From: an uncultured Bacteroides sp.
GTDB taxonomy: Bacteria; Bacteroidota; Bacteroidia; Cytophagales; Cyclobacteriaceae
Length of the DNA: 64,000 nucleotides
Direction: 5' to 3'
Assembly (NCBI GenBank): GCA_902168185.1
Contig: CABHOV010000034.1
Coordinates: forward strand, 186,001-250,000
The notes under the pieces were generated by a model, which was not told the origin of the DNA, did no database searches, and worked only from the letters and a program-made list of their open reading frames with translations. Positions 47,376 through 54,780 of the stretch are shown here, piece after piece. The translations under genes and the position numbers were made by a program. The first letter of the stretch is position 1; each line of letters opens with the position of its first letter.

Positions 47376-47738
47376 CTACTGAGCCTTTTCGTAAAAGAAG
47401 AGTTGATAATCTGACAGTACTACAGGATGAATAACTTTAATCCGTGCCTCGAGTATATAGTCTGACGAAGTGATTCCTGGCTCTAAATATTCATATACTC
47501 CGGATGCGCTTTGGGGGCTCGTTAAAACGAGAAGGACTTTATACGGATGAAGGTATATTAGATTGAATCCGATTGTAAAATCAACGGTGCGGCTGGACCA
47601 AAATGTATTATACTGAATTGCTGTTAACGCATTTTCATTGCGCTGTGGCATGTATGCATAGAGCCATGCAAGAATAATGATGCCTGTAAACAGGCATACT
47701 AAAGGTACAGTAGTGCTGTGATGATATAGTCTTTCCAT
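47376..47738 (-). CDS. Small membrane-anchored protein, first gene after the B12 riboswitch
   Basis: About 120 residues from ATG 47738; a GTG six codons upstream (47756) is the alternative. One hydrophobic helix (VPLVCLFTGIIILAWLYAY) near the N-terminus is followed by about 90 probably extracytoplasmic residues (FNLIYLHPYKVLLVLTSPQSASGVYEYLEPG). I recognise no family. It precedes btuC by one base and is the first gene after the riboswitch, so it is probably an accessory part of the corrinoid importer. Confidence 0.7.
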   Translation of the reverse strand: MERLYHHSTTVPLVCLFTGIIILAWLYAYMPQRNENALTAIQYNTFWSSRTVDFTIGFNLIYLHPYKVLLVLTSPQSASGVYEYLEPGITSSDYILEARIKVIHPVVLSDYQLFFYEKAQ

Positions 47739-47780
47739 GCTACTATTGCCTTTCACCCGAAAGCATTAAGTTGTTAGCTA

Positions 47781-47940
47781 TGGCAGGTCTTCTGACTCTC
47801 CCGGCTCAGGCGCCTTCCCATCTTTACTCTGATCTCCAGAATTTCGACAGTGGCATTGTTGCCTGAACACAGCCGTTGAATAAATCAACAGCAGGATTAC
47901 AGCAGCGGGTACTGTTCCGGATTTTCACCGGATTCCCTTT
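47781..47940 (-). ncRNA. Cobalamin (AdoCbl) riboswitch
   Basis: Read on the minus strand, the conserved blocks occur in order: GGGAATCCGGTGAAAATCCG, ACAGTACCCGCTGCTGTAA, GCCACTG, GGGAAGGCGCCTGAG and GAGTCAGAAGACCTGCC. These are the P3-P6 core and the 3' part of the standard cobalamin riboswitch. It lies 24-43 bases upstream of the two candidate starts of the small membrane-protein gene and so controls the operon running down to the adenosyltransferase gene. Cobalamin binding should turn it off. Confidence 0.96.
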
Positions 47941-47943
47941 TAA

Positions 47944-47970
47944 TGCAAGTATCTAGTATCAATACTTGCA
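47944..47970. promoter_or_regulatory. Inverted repeat just upstream of the B12 riboswitch
   Basis: TGCAAGTAT (47944-47952) and ATACTTGCA (47962-47970) are perfect 9-base arms with a 9-base spacer, right before the riboswitch on the minus strand, where its promoter should be. A repressor site is possible; no regulator gene was seen nearby. Confidence 0.4.
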
Positions 47971-48095
47971 ACCGTAACTGCGACAAATGTATAATAATTT
48001 CTGAGAAAAAAATGGACAGACAATATTTATCACAAAACAACGAAGTGAAGGCGCTACAAAACTATGTGCAGATTGTGATTATACTATATAAGGAG

Positions 48096-49793
48096 TTACG
48101 GATTGATTTCCGCGTACTTAACATGAAGTTTATCGGCTAGTTCCCGTGCTTTTCTTAACTGTACGAAACCACGCTCTGTGTTCACAACCTTTGTATAGTG
48201 CAACGATTTCAGGTACCGTTTATAAAAATCAACAGCCTCCACGAAAGGGTCTTGCGAGGAGCTCATAGCGCAATTGAGCTTTCCGTCTGTAAAAATATAT
48301 AATTGACGTTGTATACTCTTCGCCGCTATATTTTGACGAACATGGTAATAGACTTTCTTAAAACCGGCCGTAAGGTTAGTTTGGCCACCCGCAGGAAAAT
48401 GTTCCAACGCATGTATAAACTCTTCCCCGTCTGTCGTGCCGGGTTGAAAGATTTCCGCTTCGCCCTTGCAAAGCGCTATCCCTATAAATGAAATTTGCTT
48501 TCCCCTATTACTCTTTAATGTATAGCTTATTAAACCTTTCGTATAACGGATCTGATCATCCTTCGCCATCGAGCCACTTGAATCCACCAGGAAGTATACC
48601 TCAAGCTTTGTCTTGGAGTTATCAGGAGTATAAACAATTTTGAAATTGCCTCGCGCTGTGTAATGCTTCACCGTGTCAAATATATTTATCCTTCTCGCTG
48701 CTATATTCGTGGCAGGTTGCTGAATCTTAAAAGCTCTTGCTTCGATGGCCTTTCCTTTTGCTACAGTATCAATGGCATTCTTTTTAAAGAATTTCAAAGC
48801 TTTGTCTGCAGGCAAAGCGCCGAGTTGCTTTTCTGCAGAGCGATCATTGCCACCTTTATCAGAACCATTGCTGTAACCGTCTTTGCCACCGCCAGTATTG
48901 TTCTCGTTAGAATTTTTAGATGAGGGCGATTGGTTCTTCGAGCGATGTTTTAGAACGAATGGCGCGACTATATCTATATGCTGTATTGAGAGTATAGTTT
49001 CTCCAGACAATGCTGCATAGGCTCTTCCAGCTTTCACCAGCAAAATGTCTGCTCGCAAACCTTCTACTTGATGTTGTATGCACAACGAGGAAACATACTC
49101 AAATATGGATTCAGGTATATCTATAGTATGCAGCATTTTACTTGCCTCCTGTAACCGCAGCCGAATTTCCTGCTGCTCATCGCTCCATTCTTCCAGCACT
49201 TTTTCGGGAACAAGATCAAATTCTATTCTTCGTTGCGTGATTGTTTTTCGGATCGCCAGATCACGGGGTGTACTCACTTCGACACACAAGCCAAAGCGAT
49301 CAAGCAACTGCGGTCTTAACTCTCCTTCCTCCGGATTCATAGTTCCGATCAGGCAGAATTTACTATCCTGCCATACTGAAAGCCCTTCTCGCTCCAAATG
49401 ATATCCACCGGTTGCAGCAGCATCGAGTAATATATCTGTGAGATAGTCGTTGAGAAGATTTACTTCATCAATATATAGGATGCCCTGGTGTGCCTGTGCT
49501 AGCAGCCCTTTCTGCAATACTTGCTTTTTATCATTGATCAGCTTTTCAAGATCAACGGCTCCCAACACGCGATCTTCCGATGCACCAATCGGCAAATTCA
49601 CAAAACTGAAATCAGGCTCTATAGTCTTCATCAACTGGCTCAGCGAACGCACCGTTGTCGTTTTACCAGTCCCTTTATCGCCCAGCACGAGTAGTCCGCC
49701 TATACTTTTATCTACCATTAACAATTCGATGGCTAACTTAAATTCCGATTGAGCCGCAATGGCAGCATAGGGAAACTTTATACTATTATTCAT
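48096..49793 (-). CDS. Fused ChlI-ChlD type chelatase subunit (AAA+ plus VWA)
   Basis: In this 565-residue protein, residues 1-285 are an AAA+ ATPase of the magnesium-chelatase I class: Walker A GDKGTGKTTT (38-47), NLPIGASEDRVLGAVDLEKL and GILYIDEVNLLNDYLTDILLDAAATG. A low-complexity linker (about 290-325, SSKNSNENNTGGG) leads to a VWA domain with MIDAS motif DSSGSMA (about 401). There are no chlorophyll genes here; with cobN nearby it most likely powers cobalt insertion in place of CobS/CobT. It lies upstream of the riboswitch and so is not under it. Confidence 0.9.
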   Translation of the reverse strand: MNNSIKFPYAAIAAQSEFKLAIELLMVDKSIGGLLVLGDKGTGKTTTVRSLSQLMKTIEPDFSFVNLPIGASEDRVLGAVDLEKLINDKKQVLQKGLLAQAHQGILYIDEVNLLNDYLTDILLDAAATGGYHLEREGLSVWQDSKFCLIGTMNPEEGELRPQLLDRFGLCVEVSTPRDLAIRKTITQRRIEFDLVPEKVLEEWSDEQQEIRLRLQEASKMLHTIDIPESIFEYVSSLCIQHQVEGLRADILLVKAGRAYAALSGETILSIQHIDIVAPFVLKHRSKNQSPSSKNSNENNTGGGKDGYSNGSDKGGNDRSAEKQLGALPADKALKFFKKNAIDTVAKGKAIEARAFKIQQPATNIAARRINIFDTVKHYTARGNFKIVYTPDNSKTKLEVYFLVDSSGSMAKDDQIRYTKGLISYTLKSNRGKQISFIGIALCKGEAEIFQPGTTDGEEFIHALEHFPAGGQTNLTAGFKKVYYHVRQNIAAKSIQRQLYIFTDGKLNCAMSSSQDPFVEAVDFYKRYLKSLHYTKVVNTERGFVQLRKARELADKLHVKYAEINP

Positions 49794-49915
49794 ACTTTAA
49801 TACTTGTTAATCAGTGCTGATCAAAAACAAAAGTGAATTAAATTAGCAAGAAAAGAAAGCAACGGGTTGAACGTGATGCTTGTAACTCAAAATATAGGTA
49901 TATAAACTTTATACT

Positions 49916-50416
49916 ATGGTACTGGCATTGGACACGCATTATCGTAATGAAAAAGCTAAGACTATCTGCATCGAATTCAACGATTGGTTGGATGAAATTC
50001 CAATGAAAATCTTTTGTGAAGAGTTGGATGTTGAAGCAGAGTATCAGCCCGGTGCTTTTTATAAAAGAGAGTTACCGTGTATCATCAGTATCCTGCAAAA
50101 GACAGACCTTGAAAAAACGGAAGCGATTATAATTGATGGATATGTTATTCTGGACGATGCAGGGAAACCCGGACTCGGTGGACATCTGTATGAATTCCTG
50201 AAGCGAAAGATTCCTGTGATCGGTGTTGCTAAAACAAACTTCGCCAACAATACACTCCATAAACGCGAAGTATATCGCGGAGAAAGCGTCAGACCTTTGT
50301 ATGTAACAACACAGGGAATGGATCTTGACGTTGCTTGCGGCTATATCAAAAACATGCATGGTGGTTTCCGGATTCCTACGTTGCTAAAAAAACTCGACAC
50401 ATTAACAAAAGAATAG
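49916..50416 (+). CDS. Endonuclease V-like protein
   Basis: This 166-residue protein is short compared with about 220 for Escherichia coli endonuclease V. Conserved blocks are ALDTHYR with D6, YQPGAFYKRELP with E52, IIIDGYVILDDAGKPGLGGHL with D74, and IPVIGVAKTNF. D6, E52 and D74 align with the acidic metal site of endonuclease V, which cuts near deoxyinosine. The N- and C-terminal parts of the longer enzymes are missing, so activity and substrate may differ. It is transcribed alone. Confidence 0.75.
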   Translation: MVLALDTHYRNEKAKTICIEFNDWLDEIPMKIFCEELDVEAEYQPGAFYKRELPCIISILQKTDLEKTEAIIIDGYVILDDAGKPGLGGHLYEFLKRKIPVIGVAKTNFANNTLHKREVYRGESVRPLYVTTQGMDLDVACGYIKNMHGGFRIPTLLKKLDTLTKE

Positions 50417-50648
50417 CTCTTGTTACCTACTCAGTCCGTTGTGCCGACAGGCTCACTCTTCTAAATTAATAACCGGCGAACCAATTTCCTGTTCTTGAAG
50501 TATAGTTACGTTTATACTTTTCGCTGCGGTTATCAGTTGTCAGCTTGCACCAAAACATCTCGTCATCAACAACGTATTCTTAAAGAGTACGTTATGATAC
50601 ATCATCCACTATGGTTAGTTTTGATAACGCTCATAAACAAATTCCTGA

Positions 50649-51788
50649 ATGATAATTCCGAATCAGAAGTCGCTGTTTAGTATTCCGCCTGAAATAACAT
50701 TTCTCAATTGCGCTACCATGTCGCCTCTGCTAAAAAGTGCGCATGATGTAGGCATTTATGCGCTGGAAAAACGGAGTCGTCCATGGGAAATTAAAGTCGA
50801 TGACTGGTTCAATCCTGCCGAAGAATTACGAAGCTTATTCGCCAAGATAATCCAGGCAGATACAGAAAATATAGCACTGATTCCATCGGCCAGTTATGGA
50901 ATAGCGATTGCTGCACAAAATATACCCTTGCGTGCTGACCAGAAAATTATATTACTGGATCAACAGTATCCATCTAATGTATATGCCTGGCGACAGCTTT
51001 CATATAGTACACAAGCGGAAATTATTACTGTTAAAAAGAAAGCCGACCAACACTGGACCGATGCTATCCTTGAACAAATCAATGAGACTACCGGGCTTGT
51101 AGCAATACCAAATTGTCATTGGACCGATGGAAGTCTTATTGACCTTGAAGTAATCAGCAAAAAAGTAAAAGCCGTCAATGCAAAACTGGTTATTGATGCA
51201 AGTCAATCGGTTGGTGCGTATCCATTAAACATTCAAACTATACAGCCTGACTTTTTAGTTACGGTAGGGTATAAATGGCTGATGGGACCTTATGGACTAG
51301 GATATTTATACGCGGCACCGGAGTATTGCCTTACGGGAAAACCAATTGAATACTCGTGGCTAAATAAGAAGAACAGCGAAGATTTTACGCGTCTGGTTGA
51401 TTACCAGGACGACTATAAAACAGGAGCGCGAAGATTTGATGCGGGTGAGTTCCCGAACTTTATACATATATCTATGGCCATTGCAGCGCTGTCTCAAATT
51501 TTGTCGTGGGGTGTTGAGAATATACATGAAACGATTTCTGCATTGACATCCCGAATTGAAAGTCTCGCGTTGCAAAACGGACTCACCGCACCATCCGGAA
51601 GTATACGTGCGGGACACATGATCGGAGTTGGATTCTCTTATGCTGAAATACCTACGTTGAGTAAAAGCCTTGCGGATGCCCAGGTATATGTGAGTTTCAG
51701 AGGAGAAAAAATGAGAATAGCTCCTCACCTCTATAATGACGCTGCAGCTATAGATCGACTCTTCGAGATCATCAATAGCCGTTCATAA
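50649..51788 (+). CDS. Class V aminotransferase-fold PLP enzyme
   Basis: The 379-residue protein is of the cysteine desulfurase/isopenicillin epimerase type. It has FLNCATMSPLLKSA at the start, LIPSASYGIAIAAQNIP, a cofactor Asp in LVIDASQSVGAYPLNI and PLP lysine K209 in TVGYKWLMGPYGLGYL. No Cys-containing flexible loop typical of cysteine desulfurases is visible, so sulfur transfer is unlikely. The substrate is unknown. It stands alone. Confidence 0.85.
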   Translation: MIIPNQKSLFSIPPEITFLNCATMSPLLKSAHDVGIYALEKRSRPWEIKVDDWFNPAEELRSLFAKIIQADTENIALIPSASYGIAIAAQNIPLRADQKIILLDQQYPSNVYAWRQLSYSTQAEIITVKKKADQHWTDAILEQINETTGLVAIPNCHWTDGSLIDLEVISKKVKAVNAKLVIDASQSVGAYPLNIQTIQPDFLVTVGYKWLMGPYGLGYLYAAPEYCLTGKPIEYSWLNKKNSEDFTRLVDYQDDYKTGARRFDAGEFPNFIHISMAIAALSQILSWGVENIHETISALTSRIESLALQNGLTAPSGSIRAGHMIGVGFSYAEIPTLSKSLADAQVYVSFRGEKMRIAPHLYNDAAAIDRLFEIINSRS

Positions 51789-51896
51789 TCACACCGCTGC
51801 TATAAAAGCACAGTGACGAATGTTTGCAGAAGATTAAATTGTATTTCATGGAAAAGCATTCTGCTCACAATTTATATTTATTTTCGAACCACATTT

Positions 51897-52691
51897 ATGA
51901 ATTATAGTATTCCTCAACTTAGAACTGTTAATGTAACGCGTTACGTTACACCGCTGCGTGAAGGGGGCTCTATGCCTGCCATTGCTGAAGCGGACGACCA
52001 GTTTTTATACGTGTTGAAATTTCGTGGTGCCGGTCAAGGAAAAAAGGCGCTCATTGCCGAGCTTATCGGAGGAGAAATTGCACGTGCCCTTGGTCTTAAC
52101 ATTCCTGAAATCGTATTTGCAAATCTGGATATAGCCTTTGGTCGTATTGAAGGCGATGAAGAGATTCAGGATCTTCTTAAAGCGAGTGTAGGACTTAATC
52201 TTGCATTACACTATCTCTCGGGTTCTGTTGCTTTTGATCCGCTTGTAACAAAGGTTGACTCCAAACTTGCTTCACAAATTGTATGGCTGGATAGTTTGTT
52301 ATTGAATGTAGATCGTACTGCCCGCAATACAAATATGCTGTGGTGGCATAAAGCGCTATGGCTTATCGATCATGGTGCTGCACTATATTTCCATCACTCG
52401 TGGAGTGATTGGGATCAACCTAAAAAACCATTCGTCAATATCAAAGACCATGTACTACTATCATCGGCTTCGGAGCTTGAAAGCGTTGATGCCGAGTTTC
52501 GTCCTATACTTAGCCATGAACGCATCCGTTCGATTGTCGATTTGATTCCGGAAGAGTGGCTTGCAGGTGAATCTGCTTTTGAATCAACCGATCAACATCG
52601 TCAAGCCTATGTCCAATTTTTAGTGACACGAGTTGCTCATTCAGATTTTTTTGTAAAAGAAGCACAACATGCAAGAGAGTCACTTATTTGA
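51897..52691 (+). CDS. HipA-like kinase
   Basis: About 264 residues from ATG 51897 (MNYSIPQLRTVNVTRYV); an upstream in-frame start at 51813 adds 28 residues of non-conserved sequence. It has an ATP-site strand FLYVLKFRGAGQGKKALIAELIGGEIA, a catalytic loop LLLNVDRTARNTNML and a DFG-like LIDHGAAL, as in HipA-type Ser/Thr kinases. The N-terminal HipA domain and any HipB antitoxin are absent. The next gene overlaps by 23 bases and encodes its usual DUF3037 partner. Confidence 0.8.
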   Translation: MNYSIPQLRTVNVTRYVTPLREGGSMPAIAEADDQFLYVLKFRGAGQGKKALIAELIGGEIARALGLNIPEIVFANLDIAFGRIEGDEEIQDLLKASVGLNLALHYLSGSVAFDPLVTKVDSKLASQIVWLDSLLLNVDRTARNTNMLWWHKALWLIDHGAALYFHHSWSDWDQPKKPFVNIKDHVLLSSASELESVDAEFRPILSHERIRSIVDLIPEEWLAGESAFESTDQHRQAYVQFLVTRVAHSDFFVKEAQHARESLI

Positions 52692-53052
52692 ATACGCTGT
52701 CATTCGAGTTGTACCGAGAGTAGAACGTGAAGAGTTTATCAACGTTGGCGTCATTCTGTTTTGTTCGAAGCAAAAATTTCTGAAAGCAACGTTGGAGTTG
52801 AATGAAGAACGGTTGAAGGCTCTTTGCCATACTATAGATATAGCAGAGCTTCAAGAGTATATAAATTCCTTTATCAGAATATGTGAAGGTGGCGCACAAG
52901 GAGGACCGATCGGCAAACTATCCATGGCGGAACGTTTTCGCTGGCTCACCGCCACCCGGAGCACTGTTATACAAACCTCCAAAGTACACCCGGGCTTGTG
53001 TGGCGATGCTACTGAAACGCTCGGACGGCTATACAAGGAATTGATTCTTTAA
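52669..53052 (+). CDS. DUF3037 protein paired with the HipA-like kinase
   Basis: The 127-residue protein begins MQESHLFEYAVIRVVPRVEREEFINVGVILFCSKQKFL, the DUF3037 signature. It overlaps the kinase gene by 23 bases and is surely cotranslated. The kinase/DUF3037 pair recurs across bacteria with unknown function; a small toxin-antitoxin-like or regulatory unit is one idea. Confidence 0.85.
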   Translation: MQESHLFEYAVIRVVPRVEREEFINVGVILFCSKQKFLKATLELNEERLKALCHTIDIAELQEYINSFIRICEGGAQGGPIGKLSMAERFRWLTATRSTVIQTSKVHPGLCGDATETLGRLYKELIL

Positions 53053-53217
53053 GAGAATGCCTATATAAATAAGCACGCATAATCGCAAGTCGAATAAGCG
53101 TTCAAACTTATACATAGAAATATTCTTAAACTGATCTAAAAATCGCCTTTGCAAGACATCACACGAGTGAAATCTAATAATTTGGTTGATTTCGTAACCA
53201 ACCGAAACATTTTTTGA

Positions 53218-53225
53218 TACATTTG
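53218..53225 (+). promoter_or_regulatory. Candidate Bacteroidota -7 promoter box
   Basis: TACATTTG matches the TAnnTTTG consensus about 100 bases before the 7TMR-DISM gene. No well-spaced -33 TTG was found, so this is tentative. Confidence 0.3.
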
Positions 53226-53328
53226 TTACGATTAAAACTATGTATGCAGAAGAGGCTTGATCCCTCCTGATTCTTCTGTTACTCCCACTGCTATTTTGTT
53301 TCAACATTTTAAATTGTTTTAAACACAT

Positions 53329-54579
53329 ATGGTGTGGGTCAATCGTATTGCCTTGGTGTTACTCTGTATTTGCTTTGCCAAGGATTGTATTTCACAATCA
53401 GATATTCGTGCGGAATCCGGAGTACTGGATGCACGTCACTGGAATTTTCAAAAACGATTACCACTTACGGGCTATTGGACATTTCACGAAGGCGAATTGC
53501 TTTTGCCTGAGCAGATTGATTCCGTTCGGGGAACGAGTCATTTTTTCCCAGCCATCTGGAAAGATGATTCGGAAAACAAACAGCGCACCGAGTATGGTAC
53601 GTATTCTCTCAAGATACTTCTCCCCGATTCTATATTAAATATGGGTCTGGAAATTCCACAGATGTATAATAGCTATACATGTTGGGTGAATGGAATAAAA
53701 GTGGCTTCCGCTGGAGCTGTTGGTAAAACCGAAGATGAAGCAAAGCCAAAATGGTTTCATCAAACCGTAACGTTCTCAACGCACGCAAAGGATACGCTGG
53801 TAGTGGTTCTTCATATTTCAAATTTTCATCACCATAAAGGTGGAAGTAAAGATCCTATTCAGTTAGGTTCTGCTGAAGGTATATCTAAACACCTTTCACG
53901 GGCAGTGGCTACCAACGTGATTGAAGCAATTATACTATTCCTTGCGGGAAGCGCATTTCTTATAGTATATATTTTCAGGAAGAAGAAAGTTATACTCTTC
54001 TTTTCCCTGCTTAGTCTCACCTGGGCAGTGCGCTGTGTTTTCTCAAATCTTTATCCCGTGGTTGTATTTTACCCGGACATCAATTGGCAATTCCTGGTAA
54101 AGACTGAGTACTTAACGTTATACCTGGCCGTGATCTGGGCGATGCTTTTTCTGCATCATCTATTGGACAAATTAAGTAATCCACTCATTACCTATACCAT
54201 TGTTGCTTTAAATAGCTTGTTCGTTATTTATACACTTTTTGCACCAGTCATTATATTTTCACAATGGTTATCGCTCTACCTGGCGGTGGCGGGAATTGTT
54301 ATTGTATATGGAGGCTACCTGATCATCCGGGCCCTGCTCGCGGAATATATAGGTTCATGGCTTTTAACAGGAAGTATACTAACGGGGGTAATTATATTTG
54401 GGTATGATATGCTCGCATACAACACAACGTTTGGATACAATTATATCTTTCTGAGTACTGGGTATCTGGTAATCTTTTTACTGACAGCAATTGCGCTCCT
54501 GTTCCACCTGGGCATTTTAAAAAGTCAGCTTAAGAGAACGGATGTACTCACATACGACGATTTCTTTAAGAAACCTTAG
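53329..54579 (+). CDS. 7TMR-DISM sensor protein without output domain
   Basis: The 416-residue protein has a signal peptide (about 1-23), a periplasmic jelly-roll 7TMR-DISM extracellular domain (about 30-185, RLPLTGYWTFHEGELLLPEQ, YGTYSLKILLPDS, LEIPQMYNSYTCWVNG), then seven membrane helices (about 195-405). It ends about 15 residues after the last helix, with no kinase, cyclase or DNA-binding domain. It may signal through a separate partner. It is transcribed alone. Confidence 0.88.
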   Translation: MVWVNRIALVLLCICFAKDCISQSDIRAESGVLDARHWNFQKRLPLTGYWTFHEGELLLPEQIDSVRGTSHFFPAIWKDDSENKQRTEYGTYSLKILLPDSILNMGLEIPQMYNSYTCWVNGIKVASAGAVGKTEDEAKPKWFHQTVTFSTHAKDTLVVVLHISNFHHHKGGSKDPIQLGSAEGISKHLSRAVATNVIEAIILFLAGSAFLIVYIFRKKKVILFFSLLSLTWAVRCVFSNLYPVVVFYPDINWQFLVKTEYLTLYLAVIWAMLFLHHLLDKLSNPLITYTIVALNSLFVIYTLFAPVIIFSQWLSLYLAVAGIVIVYGGYLIIRALLAEYIGSWLLTGSILTGVIIFGYDMLAYNTTFGYNYIFLSTGYLVIFLLTAIALLFHLGILKSQLKRTDVLTYDDFFKKP

Positions 54580-54624
54580 ATAACTTTACTCCTCATATAA
54601 AATATAGCACCAATTTGATGCTAT

Positions 54625-54678
54625 ATAAAAAAGCCCGACTCAGCATTAGAGTAATTTCTCTTATTCCAAGTCGGGCTC
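54625..54678 (-). terminator. Rho-independent terminator of dnaX
   Basis: AGCCCGACT (54632-54640) and AGTCGGGCT (54669-54677) pair across a long loop. On the minus strand the stem is followed by TTTTTTA, so it terminates leftward transcription coming from dnaX. Confidence 0.7.
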
Positions 54679-54780
54679 TGAAGCTAAATCTATATACTTA
54701 TCATTCAAGCGTTGACACTATACAATGTAGATGCTATATAACCGCTAAATGATACAGACGTGTCCGTAATCCAAAACAGA

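Noticed and set aside
51813-51896. Upstream start of the HipA-like kinase
   Set aside because: The 28 extra residues (MTNVCRRLNCISWKS and on) look like untranslated leader; the family-like sequence begins at the ATG at 51897.
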